Assembly: GCA_004151065.3 (NCBI GenBank)
Contig: NWUY0300023838.1
Coordinates: forward strand, 26,689 to 37,258
Direction of reading: 5' to 3'
DNA length: 10,570 nucleotides
DNA from: Larix sibirica
Taxonomy: Eukaryota; Streptophyta; Pinopsida; Pinales; Pinaceae
Under the pieces are notes generated by a model that worked only from the letters and a program-made list of their open reading frames with translations, ran no database searches and was not told the DNA's origin. The position numbers and the translations under genes are program-made. Positions 1 to 8,466 of this stretch are shown piece after piece; the first letter of the stretch is position 1, and the number at the start of each line of letters is the position of its first letter.

Positions 1-628
1 AAAACAAACAAGTCCTTAACACATACACAAATAGAGAAGAGTTAAAGATAAGAAAATTTATTAATCCTGAACACATACCCATATTTTTTTCTTAAAAGAA
101 CACAAATATAAAAGTCTTTATTTTCTCAAAGATATATTTTGGGGGATTGTGGCTATTATAAAAAAGTACAAAAAATTTCAATAGGTGATATATTGGTTAC
201 ATAACAACTTTTTCAAGAATATTTCAAAGATATATGTTTTTTGGTTTTATGCAAAATTTCAATGAAATAAAGGAGGAAATGACAATAACAAGAATGGAGA
301 ACGAATATTTATTTTGAGTGGTTAAATCTTGAAGACCAAAGAAAAACCTAGAAGGTTTAACTAAATATGGATTTTTATCAAAATAGTTTGGGAATTTGGG
401 AAGTCCAAGTATTTTGAGAATTTGAAAAATTTGGGAACTCTACTTTTATGAGGGTGATGAGACAACTTAACAACTTAATGGAGTACCTATGGGATTCCAT
501 AACCATGGAGGAAAAAAGCTCGAGAAGTTCCTTAAAGGGCATTTCCTTTTATGTTCTTTTTTGTTATTCATCAACTTGTGTTGGATTTTGTATTGAGGGG
601 AATCAAAAGAAAAATTGCATTTAGTGTT
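1..628. other. AT-rich non-coding stretch left of an LTR
   Basis: I see no recognisable gene here. The stretch is strongly AT-rich with many A and T runs, and reading frames on both strands are short. Because it leads directly into a polypurine tract and an LTR start, I infer that at least its right part is the 3' internal, untranslated portion of a Copia-like retrotransposon whose body lies outside the window. I could not recognise the end of a Copia RNase H domain, so the coding part is either further left or has decayed. Confidence 0.45.
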
Positions 629-637
629 AAGGGAGGG
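629..637 (+). promoter_or_regulatory. Polypurine tract (PPT) of LTR retrotransposon
   Basis: The purine run AAGGGAGGG lies immediately before TGTTAGAC, which has the form of an LTR start. In LTR retrotransposons a PPT directly 5' of the 3' LTR primes plus-strand DNA synthesis. Its zero-nucleotide spacing from the TG of the LTR is the expected geometry. It implies a plus-strand element whose body lies to the left. Confidence 0.6.
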
Positions 638-900
638 TGTTAGACTAACACTCAATAAGATATTAGGAGTCCTAATATATATTGTAGTGTTGTGTAATTA
701 ATGATATGAGTATTAGCTGATCAACTAAGTTAGTAGATAATTGTAAGTGTTGGTAGTTAGGGGAGATTAAGCGGTGCAACTACCTATGCCACAAATAAAA
801 GGGACCGATCCCATTGCATCAAATAACTTCATTATAATAAATCCATACTCGTGTGCTTATGAGTTTAATAGAAGAAAGAAGCAAGTTCACATCTTCAACA
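638..900 (+). mobile_element. Copia-like LTR, probably the 3' LTR of a truncated element
   Basis: This segment of about 263 bp begins TGTTAGAC and ends TTCAACA, giving the TG...CA ends and a 4-bp terminal inverted match (TGTT/AACA) usual for plant LTRs. It is preceded directly by a polypurine tract. Inside it are a TATA-like run near 677-686 and AATAAA motifs at 794-799 and about 837-842, consistent with the promoter and poly(A) signals of an LTR. The first bases also form a small hairpin (GTGTTA at 637-642 with TAACAC at 646-651). The sequence after 900 is not a primer binding site, so this is a 3' LTR rather than a 5' one. Assignment to Copia rests only on short length and end sequence. The right edge could be off by some bases because no second LTR is in the window for comparison. 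Confidence 0.55.
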
Positions 901-1015
901 ATCACAATTTGTCCAATCATCACATTCATGCATGCATCATTAAGAAGAAAGGTAATATCCTTCCAAGATTGCTATTTCGTCGACCAATTTAGAAGGCTAT
1001 GGCCATCCCTTAAAT

Positions 1016-2010
1016 GGATGAAGTTTTGAGTGAAGGGAAAGTTTGATTTTTCACAATCACCCCTGTTTCATGGGCTTGAGAGGGATGCAATCATCGGATT
1101 CTAACCTAAAAGTGGATGTCGTTGAAGGGAAGGTTTGAATTTTCACAATCACCCCTATTTCATGGGCTTGAGAGGGATGTACTTCATTGGATTCTAAGCC
1201 AGAAGTGGATGTCCCCTCTGCAGTACTCGTCTTGGTATGTCTCCCTCACCTTGATATAAATATTTGGGATGAGAAATCCCTTGTTGACAATGGAACTTTC
1301 TTGGGTGTTATTGGACAGATCAACCCCTAAGTAAGGCTTGCATGCCTTTACTCGGATCCATGTAGAAGTGGATCGGGTGAAAGGAATATTAGAAGCCATC
1401 AAACTGAAGCTAGATAATTGGACTCACCTTCAAGTTCTAGATCAAGAGAAATACCATTTTAGTGCAATATTTTCTCGTGATTGTCCTAAGAATTCAGAGC
1501 ACACAACTATGGAGGCACTGTCACGAAAAAATAGACCTCAGGCCAAGAGGCAGGGACATGCACCCGAGAGAAAGTAGTCATATCCAAAAACAATGTAGCT
1601 TTGTTGACCAACAAATTCAAGATCCTTAACACTTAGCTAGTCGGTTTGGGCACCTAAGAAGTTCTTGCTCAAGAACATCATCCAACCCCTCCTTCAGATC
1701 CGATCTGCGCCAATCCTCCATCGACCCCTTTGGAGATTCAATACTTGGTGACCTCCCCCTATTCATCCTTCCACATCAACGTATCTCTCCCATATGTGAT
1801 CTAGTGTATACATAGTTCTCCCTTCCATTCCAATAAAGAACCCCTGCAAACTTCCCTTCCCTAACCTATTTTGCAGTGCCTCAATTTCCTCCTCGATCGT
1901 CATCCTTGTCTCACCCATAGTTTGGATCGTTCCTAGGCTCTGCACTGGATCACGAAGAGGACCCTACATCCTCTAGGAAAATATCTAGGCATGGTAGAAA
2001 GTCCATCAAA
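1016..2010 (+). pseudogene. Decayed LINE ORF1 (gag-like, DUF4283/zinc-knuckle type)
   Basis: This is a degenerate copy of the nucleic-acid-binding ORF1 protein of plant LINE elements, which packages element RNA. Read with frame changes, it shows in order: a HP-F-MGLRGM segment (about 1060-1085 and again about 1147-1172); VPSAVL then LPHLDINIWDEKSL (about 1211-1275), matching the DUF4283 family pattern of VRLPNLPLHLWDE; then in the frame opening at 1338, RIHVEVD and EAIKLKLDNWTHLQVLD, the conserved block before the zinc knuckle. The knuckle has collapsed: the line runs from KYHF to FSRDCPKN, with the usual C-x2-C-x4-H part lost. A proline-rich tail follows (KFKILNT near 1616, then HHPTPPSDP near 1680), and a basic RHGRKS near 1990. 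Several stops and frameshifts make it non-functional. The start is lost; nothing convincing precedes 1016. Family recognition is from memory, with no alignment. Confidence 0.7.
1031..1213 (+). repeat. Two-copy 92-bp tandem duplication inside LINE ORF1 relic
   Basis: The motif TGAAGGGAAAG/TTTGAAGGGAAGG recurs with a period of 92 bp: copy one at 1031-1122, copy two at 1123-1213. Both copies contain TTTCACAATCACCCC, TTTCATGGGCTTGAGAGGGA and GGATTCTAA, and both end in AGTGGATGTC. The unit covers the DUF4283 segment translated as F-MGLRGM. Since 92 is not a multiple of three, the duplication breaks the frame by itself. The copies differ at several sites, so the duplication is not recent. Confidence 0.85.
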
Positions 2011-2313
2011 TAAATTAGTGGAAGAGGCCAACAGAGGAATGATGGATATGTGGTAGATATGCATTTTTTTAAAATGATAGTTAGTGGTATGGGGACCTCT
2101 AAGGAAAGTGAATGGCGATCATTGTTTGTCATATTTACTTGAAAGTATCAACAAGTAGATATTGGGCATTATCATAATGCAAGACTTGGTTAGTAGAGTA
2201 TTGTGGGTGATATAGTTTGGAAACGATTGTTTTTACTTAAGGTTAATTTGGAAGCTTTAAACCTACTCTTGGATGCTTTGATGGCATAGAATTGTTAAAA
2301 CCCCAATAGTGAA
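2011..2313. other. Degraded stretch between LINE ORF1 and ORF2
   Basis: I recognise no domain in this stretch. It lies between the basic end of the ORF1 relic and the first codons of ORF2, so I infer it is the decayed ORF1 C-terminus plus inter-ORF spacer of the same element. No start codon or terminator can be assigned. Confidence 0.4.
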
Positions 2314-2410
2314 GAAATCAAGATAGTCCCTTGGAATTGTAGGGGATTAGGATCTACAAGGAAACCAGATAGGGTAAGAAGCTTAATCTCACAATGAAAC
2401 ATCAAGATAA
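2314..2410 (+). pseudogene. Start of LINE ORF2 (AP-endonuclease domain), truncated
   Basis: The frame reads IKIVPWNCRGLGSTRK, followed by DRVRSLISQ, a stop, then NIKIKWLA. Plant LINE ORF2 proteins start with an apurinic/apyrimidinic-type endonuclease whose first strand carries the WNCRGLG motif; its Asn is a conserved active-site residue. The match is close over the first 30 or so codons, including the usual spacing to RSLI. The reading is then lost, with no recognisable catalytic Glu (ETK) motif, and no reverse transcriptase follows on this strand. The position just downstream of an ORF1 relic in the same orientation supports a single LINE copy. The remainder of the element is absent, and the segment itself has been duplicated downstream. 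Confidence 0.72.
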
Positions 2411-2850
2411 AGTGGTTGGCTTGATCCCTAAGGGCTCCTTTTGTAGTCCTGCCAAGGTACCTTGTGTACCTTGTTTTCCTTAAGCTGTAGGGGATTAGGA
2501 TCTACAACGAAACAAGATAGGGTAAGAAGCTTAATCCACAATGAAATTTCAAGATAGGGTGGTTGGCTTGATCCCTAAGGCCTTTTATAGCCCTGCCAAG
2601 GTACCTTGTTTTCCAAACCTTTAGTTAGTTTCACATGCATGGCCTTGCTGCCAAGGTACCTTGTGTACCTTGTTTTCCTTAAGCTGTAGGGGATTAAGAT
2701 CTACAAGGAAACAAGATAGGGTAAGAAGCTTAATCCACAATGAAATATCAAGATAGGGTGGCTGGCTTGATCCCTAAGGCCTTTTATAGCCCTGCCAAGG
2801 TACCTTGTTTTCCAAACCTTTGGTTAGTTTCACATGCATGGCCTTGCTGC
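2340..2850 (+). repeat. Three tandem copies of the LINE ORF2 start region
   Basis: TAGGGGATTA(G/A)GATCTACAA begins at 2340, 2488 and 2687, giving units of 148, 199 and about 164 bp. Each unit carries GGGTAAGAAGCTTAATC, GGCTTGATCCCTAAGG and the palindrome CAAGGTACCTTG. Copies two and three share a further block (TTCCAAACCTTTRGTTAGTT through CATGCATGGCCTTGCTGC) that copy one lacks. Copies one and two end with the same TTGTTTTCCTTAAGCTG joint. In copy two, CTGCCAAGGTACCTTG occurs twice (2593-2608 and 2648-2663). Copy one looks like copy two after loss of the 55 bp between those short repeats. The sequence then returns to single-copy DNA at 2851. Confidence 0.9.
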
Positions 2851-4624
2851 TATGGAGTTTGTTTTACAAGAAAATCTTGTCCATATTTTATCTTCAGAAA
2901 GTGTAAGTTTGCTTTCGACATTGGTTCAACTTCATCTGATCTGTATACAAGGGATTTATAGCCCACTCGCTTAACCAACACAAATCCTCTGTGAAATTTA
3001 TCTCTGATCTTTGCTCTCAGCCTCATAGACCTCAGTTCTTCAGAAACTCTTGTCCTTATGGAACAAATTATCTAAACCATGTTCAAATGTGGCATCTTTT
3101 TATCGGCAGTAGTCTTAAGGTCTGAGAAAAAGAGTGGTTAACCAAGCTTTAGCATTGTGGCATCATTCCCAAGCAGGTCCATTGTTCTATTTTGACATGA
3201 CCTCGGATTACTCTACAATTTTTATCAATATGTCAGTGCTATTTAGAGATTCCAGTTCTCTACTTTCCATTCATTGATTGGCATTGTGCATAACTGGTTC
3301 ATTGTTTGGTTTACTTGTGATGCCAATATCTGACCAAAGATTCAACTCAAATCCATTGTGTTAAAATAACAATGCGCTGTGTTTTTGAATATGCATTCAC
3401 AATGCTTGAACCAATGACAAATCTCCTCCCAGGCTGAGTTTATTTACTCTGTCTTATAATATAATTCATACCCAACAAAGATAACATTGCATCCCTTTCA
3501 AAACAAATCCAAGGCAAGTTATATAAATAAGATCAGCACCTACATGGATGGCTGTAACTCATGAATTCAAAGCCCATCTTGAAGACAATTTGTGTGTCTG
3601 TGTTTCAGTGCAATGTGTTTTCCGTAGATAAATGACAAATACTATAATACTCTGTTGCTGCAATGTGCAGACTCCATTAGAGTTGAGATCGTTATGGTAC
3701 AGGCCAGATCCTTGGTAGCTTGAGAACTATATGCTAAATGTCTTCAAAAACAGGTGGTGAATGAGACAAATCTACTCCATCCAGTAAAATATTCATGGGA
3801 AGGTATTCATATTCAGAAGGTATTCTCTAATTCATGTCACACCATTTATTAGGAATATATGTGGGCGATTGTTTAAAACTTGGGAAAAGACATTTGATGA
3901 CTTGGGAGAGTAAGACAAGTCCACAAAGAGCCAGCTCTCTGAACCTAGACTGCCCACGTAGTTATGACTTCACAAGATGCCAAAACAGAGGAAGAAACGC
4001 TATAATTAAAAGCCGAAATCTTAATCCGGTGGCAACTGGCATGGACCACAACCCAACGTAGAACCCTCCATCAACCACCGTCCAACCCAGGAATATGTCC
4101 AGGCAACAAGTTGCACAACCCTCCAACGAACATAAGGCAACCCAACAATGAGCATATGGCCTGTAGGACTGTCATACAGCTCCAAGGAGGCTCAAAAATG
4201 TCTTACAATCTTCAGAAAGGTTAAGACTACTTGTGTGCAGCCATGGCAAGCAAGGAAGCTTCTTTGGTCGTCTCACAACAGTGAATCAACTTCAAAACCT
4301 AGAATTAACAACTCTACAAGTTTGCAACAGTCTAATAACGGTAGCCATTGATCGTAGGATTCCAATTGATATGGAAGGTGGCCATTCCAGAGTTGTTGGC
4401 ATTCACAATTTGCCAATGGAAACTGTTTTCTGAGTGCAATTAACAAAAACACAGTACGGATTTCTTCAAAATACAAACAAGGAATGAAATTATGAAGATA
4501 ATCCACAAAACTACAACCATGAGTCCATAAAAAAACACAGGTAGTGATTAAGTATGAATGGGAGCAGTTTGCAAACACTCCAAGAGATTCTCATTAAGAA
4601 CAAAACCAATCACATAATGAATAC
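2851..4624. other. Long stretch with no recognisable gene
   Basis: I find no domain or RNA gene here. Base composition is more balanced between about 3880 and 4270 than in the AT-rich flanks, and short open frames exist there (for example 3834-4061 and 4148-4351, plus strand), but their translations resemble nothing I know and the frames overlap one another. They could be chance frames or old exon or untranslated-region fragments. No splice pattern can be fixed from sequence alone. Confidence 0.4.
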
Positions 4625-4720
4625 AGTGACTTCACCCTAGAAACGCAAAAGACAAAACCAACATTCGAATGGAGTGACTTCACCCTGGAAATGCAAAAGA
4701 CATAACCGACATTCGAATGG
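4625..4720. repeat. Two 48-bp tandem units
   Basis: Unit one (4625-4672) and unit two (4673-4720) both run from AGTGACTTCACCCT to ACATTCGAATGG, with no insertions or deletions between them and only a few substitutions. Forty-eight bases is a multiple of three, but neither strand has a long open frame across both units, so there is no evidence it is coding. Confidence 0.85.
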
Positions 4721-5449
4721 TAGCTCACTCTTATTCTTGCAATCTATGGTTATAATGCACTTGGCTCTTTGGCATTCCCTTCTCTCTTTGGCCAAAAAAG
4801 ACCCTTAGAGAGTCAGATTACAAGGAGATGGAGGAGAGATATGTAATGGGAAGGCTAAGAGATTGACCTTTCAATTCCCACCACTCTCTCTTATTTTAAT
4901 TTTCTAATTTATTTAATTCATTATTTATCTTTTCTTTTGCTTCAGTTAACTTTTGCTTTATCCAACTTTCATTAATTATTGGATTACAATTGCAGGTAAT
5001 GAGTTTTACAACTATTTGCGAGCTTGGATACATTCTATATCATCATCCTTCTTTAGAGCATGGCTACTTTCCCCACTCATCTCGTTCTTCTTGTGTCAAG
5101 GCCATAGCATTTTTCACCTCTACTACTGTGCTCATAGTTCCTTGCATTCTTGGGTCTTCTCCACCTTATCTATGGTCTTCCTTCCCCATCTTCCATTTTC
5201 CTTAGTTTTGGATTGATTCTTGCATGGCTAATTGTAAGGGCATTGACCTATCTCCTTTCATTAATATTTTTTTATTGTTATTCATAGGAATGTAACACTT
5301 ATAGGCGAGGGTGTGTTGCTTAATACTTAGTTTTTTGTTTCTCCCACTGCATTGGGTTCTTCTTCCTAGCTTAGAGCTACAAACTTTTTGAAGCTCTTCT
5401 TTCCTTTGTTGGTTGGTACAATGGCTTTCTTGGTTGATTTTATCCTATC
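4721..5449. other. Pyrimidine-rich non-coding stretch
   Basis: No gene is recognised. From about 5045 to 5460 the plus strand is rich in T and C, with many TTC, CTT and TCC runs, which equals a purine-rich minus strand. Short overlapping plus-strand frames at 4953-5216 look like compositional artefacts: hydrophobic and serine-rich, with no domain. This stretch lies downstream of the minus-strand LINE relic at 5450-6850, so its right part may be that element's 3' untranslated region. T runs at about 5266-5273 and 5331-5336 could be remnants of its poly(A) tail in reverse, but none is long enough to be convincing. Confidence 0.4.
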
Positions 5450-6850
5450 CTATACCTAGGTGAAATCTTCCTTGTATTTCATGCTGTCCCCAAAGGCATT
5501 GAGAGGGTAGTCACATAATAGGTGCCATGAGTATGGCAGTTATGGTAGTGGAAAGGAACATGCTTGTAATATGATGAGATTTATCGATAGGCAGCTCCCT
5601 CATCCGTCTAGGGATTTTGGGATGACTAGTCAATCTAAAATTTGTAATCATGCCCCCTGCTTGATAAAAACCCTGTAAATGTGGAGTTGTCTTGTCATTA
5701 AAAAGTACAAAGTTCCTAGCAAGCCATATGCTCCAACATATTAAGCATGGAAGGCCTCTAAGATCCTTTAGACTATGATTATTGCTTTTTAATTTCATGT
5801 ACATGTAGATACCTTGAGCATTGCTCTAGAAGTGATACTTATGCAACCTAGAGAAGGGAAAATGGACCATCCTATCTGCTTTTCCAGTAGAAAGTTTATA
5901 AAGAAGAGCGTAACTACACAACTAAATAGACAACTTGAAGCAACCAAAAAACTAACAATTTTCTACTTTTGGTAGATCGATCGAATTGCACACCCATACT
6001 TAGACAATTTCTTGGTGAACCTCTCATTAGTGTGACTCCACCAACATGGATTTAGTTTCTATTTTAATCCTTCTAGGATCAAACCTCCTCACTTAGGAGT
6101 TGTTGGTCCCAACCACTATTTTGGCAGCCATTTTCTCAAACATCTCTTAGTTGTCTCTGCATTCCAAATATTTGTTGTGCTTACAATTTTCTCTACTTCC
6201 TTCTAGACATGTTGTGAAAATGGATAAGAAATAAGTAAATGAGAAATTGTTTATGACTCAGATTTGCATAAGTAACATATTCCTAGTCTTTTCCTACATC
6301 TTTTTTGGCCCGACATCCCGAGTCAACGCTTTATTCTTCAAGGCTAATCACATATCTATTCTAGTATTGTTAAAAGCATTTAATTTCTACATCTTTTTCC
6401 ACTAGTAGTATTCTTGTGGTGTTGACTCATACATAGATGCATAACCAATTTTGTTGTAATAATACCACCGGATTTATTGTAGGCCCAAGCTAGTGTATCC
6501 TCTTCATTCCTAAGTCCTGCATTACCCCTTTTCAGTTTTCTTATATAGGATGTCCACAACATTGCATGATATCCAATCAATTCCAATCCTTGACCTTGCT
6601 ACCATCCTTGAGTCCATAGATTTGTTCCATATCAGGATCCCACCTAATTTAATGTTGAAAATCACCTTTCTTGTAAAAACCCAATTATATTAGCATGAAA
6701 TGTCAATTTCTAACTACATCCCAAGATAACATCATCCCCCATCCTTCCTCTCCATTACCAACCCTCCATACTAAATGCTTCCCTATCACATGAAAGAGCA
6801 TACAAGAGCCTTCCATTGATTTGAACCATTTTTTGTATCCTTTCTCCGAT
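5450..6850 (-). pseudogene. Decayed C-terminal part of LINE ORF2 (zf-RVT region)
   Basis: Reading the minus strand from the high end and allowing frameshifts gives conserved blocks of the region after the reverse transcriptase in plant LINE proteins. In order they are: HLVWRVGNG (about 6780-6752); FHANIIGFLQER; EDTLAWAYNKSG (6507-6466); ICYLCKSES, a stop, TISHLLISYPFSQHV, a stop, KEVEKIV (about 6280-6190); WNAETTKRCLRKWLPK; and LPCLICWSIWLARN (about 5754-5711). The cysteine/histidine part fits the zf-RVT pattern C-x2-C...ET-x2-HL-x3-CP...VW, where E and W have each become stops by a single-base change and the third Cys reads Tyr. An RNase H-like tail may follow near 5560-5500 but is too degraded to assert. 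The reverse transcriptase itself is absent beyond about 6850, so this is a 5'-truncated copy, as is common for LINEs. Several stops and frame shifts rule out function. Confidence 0.75.
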
Positions 6851-7507
6851 GTCTTGTAACACGTTAATGTTTGGTTTGATGATTTTGGTTTTGATTGATC
6901 GGAGATGTTGTTCTAGACTCACCATCTCCTTTTTATTTTCTTTTATTGATGGCTGATTATGATAGACCTAGATATTTGTGTGATTGCCTAGATTACGATG
7001 AGCATTGGTGTTTCCTTGATGATTTATTCATCATTAAATGTTTGTGATAATGGCTATATAACATTGGAGATCTTTGATGGTGATTTTGAATGATTGGTTC
7101 TTGTGACAATGTGGTTGATATTGTATACATTTGTTGAGTAATATACCTATTGCTGTACATCGTGTTATGATGCTCTTTATTTATGATGATGGTGTTTCAT
7201 GTACAATGGTATTTGGAAGGACTAATTTGTTATAGGTTGGGAGATTGATGGAAAAGACGAAGAAATGCACTCAAGGGATGAGCTCATGATTCAATGAGGA
7301 TGATGACCATAACCTAGAGCTTAGGAAGTCTCAAGGAAGGGGAAAAATTGAGAAAATGAAATCTAAAATTAACTTGAGTAAAAATGAAAAAGGGAAATAT
7401 GTATAACTTAATTTTACCTTATTCTTGACACTTGCAATTTCACCCTCAAGCCCAATTGATCTCTTGCATGAGAAGGGAAAAAACCAAGAGCCAAATCTTG
7501 GGAATGA
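6851..7507. other. Non-coding stretch between LINE relic and candidate LTR
   Basis: No gene is recognised. The plus strand is rich in G and T with repeated TGATG and GATGAT words, including a small hairpin TGATGA-TTTAT-TCATCA near 7020. A purine run at 7470-7483 (GAGAAGGGAAAAAA) lies about 24 bases before the likely left edge of the LTR at 7508. It could be a polypurine tract, but the spacing is looser than expected. If so, 7250-7507 would be the internal 3' end of an LTR element. Confidence 0.35.
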
Positions 7508-7766
7508 TGTTACATTTTGGAAGGATTACAAAAGAAGTTACCTGGATTGCAAAGGGATTGGTTAGATCATGAGGACATGTTCTAATATTTTACCATTGTT
7601 GTGTTAGAACTTGTGTTTTGAATTATGTACTCGGTAGGGAAGATTATTGGTTTCTCTAACCTAGTATGAGTGGATTAATAGATTGGGAGGGTACTACCAT
7701 TAGTGTTTTGTTAAATCTCAGTTTGTGTATGACTACTTGTTTGATTCTTTCCGGTCTCCCTTGGGA

Positions 7767-7886
7767 TGCCACTGTCAAGTTTGACTATGTGTACCAAGGG
7801 TGAGAGTGGTAGTAAGATCCTTGAAAAAGGTGCCACTATCGAGTGTGGTTGTGATCACCAGGGGAGAGGGTGGTATTAAGATCCCT
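7767..7886 (+). repeat. Diverged two-copy repeat inside the candidate LTR
   Basis: TGCCACTGTCAAGTTTG...GAGAGTGGTAGTAAGATCCTT (7767-7822) recurs as TGCCACTATCGAGTGTG...GAGAGGGTGGTATTAAGATCCCT (7831-7886), with a period of 64 bp. Many substitutions separate the copies, so the duplication predates much of the decay. Repeats of this kind are common in the U3 part of LTRs, but no function can be read from it. Confidence 0.7.
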
Positions 7887-8330
7887 ACACACCATACCTT
7901 GCATGGTTTTGGGAGTATTGTAGACCATGAGCCTCTCCATCACATTGAGGTTGATAAAATAGGAATATGATCTATATGATATTTCTTTGGGAAACTCTGA
8001 ATTGCTTGTAGAGAGTTTCCATGTACCCTAAACTTCCTCACCTCACTGAGTTGGATCTCTGTTTAAGGGGAAATACATGTGAAAGTAGTTGCATTGGTTG
8101 TGTGAAAAATTGACCCTTGGGTGTGATTCCTCCTCTGATGATTGAAGGTTGGGTTGTGTGATTCTAGAGCATTGTTGGATCCGCACTTGGACTTCAGTGA
8201 GCTAAGGTTTACAAGTACTTACTATCATGTTTTAAATCCGTATTTGTTGGTTATCTTGATTATATTGCATAGTTGTGGCATGCTTTATGGGATCATGCCG
8301 TGCCTCCTTATCTTTTATACTTGTTCGATT

Positions 8331-8352
8331 GTGTGTATATATATATATATAT
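8331..8352 (+). promoter_or_regulatory. TATA-type run, possible LTR promoter
   Basis: GTGTGT is followed by an alternating TA run from 8336 to 8352. It lies about 95 bases upstream of the proposed LTR end and about 50 bases upstream of an AATAAA motif, so it may be the TATA box of the LTR promoter. It is equally a simple dinucleotide repeat, and sequence alone does not separate the two. Confidence 0.4.
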
Positions 8353-8400
8353 GTTGATGTTTTTATATCTAATTTACATTGTTGTATACAGTCATTAAGG

Positions 8401-8406
8401 AATAAA
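8401..8406 (+). terminator. Poly(A) signal AATAAA inside candidate LTR
   Basis: An exact AATAAA hexamer lies downstream of the TATA-type run and 39 bases before the LTR end, the position expected for the R-region polyadenylation signal. The hexamer is frequent by chance in AT-rich DNA, so its value comes from the order of the surrounding signals. Confidence 0.35.
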
Positions 8407-8448
8407 AGAGACATAGTTAAGCTAACACCTACATGGGATGTTACAAAG

Positions 8449-8463
8449 TGGTATAATAGCCCC
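8449..8463 (+). promoter_or_regulatory. Primer binding site, initiator-Met tRNA type (mutated)
   Basis: TGGTATAATAGCC matches TGGTATCAGAGCC, the complement of the plant initiator-Met tRNA 3' end, at 11 of 13 positions, with mismatches only at positions 7 and 9. It begins three bases after the TTACA end of the candidate LTR, a normal spacing. It marks the start of reverse transcription for minus-strand DNA and fixes the element as plus-strand. Confidence 0.55.
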
Positions 8464-8466
8464 AAT

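Larger units (their letters stand above)
7508..8445 (+). mobile_element. Candidate long LTR (Gypsy-like)
   Basis: The right edge is the best-supported part: GGGATGTTACA ends at 8445 and is followed three bases later by a sequence resembling an initiator-Met primer binding site. This is the usual order at the inner edge of a plant 5' LTR. Upstream inside the segment are a TATA-type run (8336-8352) and AATAAA (8401-8406), in the order expected for U3, R and U5. The left edge is less sure. TGTTACATTTTGG at 7508 gives TG...CA ends and about 938 bp. The 9-bp word GATGTTACA occurs at both edges (7506-7514 and 8437-8445). No second LTR is in the window, and no gag reading frame follows, so the element is truncated or non-coding. 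The lineage is a guess from length and end sequence. Confidence 0.45.

Noticed and set aside
774-992. Plus-strand frame of 72 codons spanning the LTR end
   Set aside because: It crosses the proposed LTR boundary at 900 and has no domain, so it is a chance frame.
2340-2850. CRISPR-like array
   Set aside because: There are only three units of unequal length whose whole sequence is repeated, with no unique spacers, and the repeat is LINE coding sequence.
2740-2961. Open frame of 73 codons over the third LINE unit
   Set aside because: It starts inside the tandem array, in a frame different from the WNCRGLG reading, and its translation shows no domain. It is a by-product of the repeated relic.
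4273-4578. Minus-strand frame of 101 codons
   Set aside because: It is the longest open frame in the middle region, but it has no recognisable domain, overlaps two plus-strand frames of similar quality, and lies in DNA with no other coding signs.
4953-5216. Plus-strand hydrophobic frames resembling membrane segments
   Set aside because: They overlap in two frames and arise from a T- and C-rich strand, which yields Phe, Ser and Leu whatever the frame. No supporting start context or homology.
1000-6850. The two LINE relics as one element inverted by twin priming
   Set aside because: The plus-strand relic holds ORF1 and the ORF2 start; the minus-strand relic holds the ORF2 end. Twin priming would place the inverted 5' part next to the 5' side of the 3' part, that is above 6850. 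Here it lies beyond the 3' end, so two independent insertions fit better.
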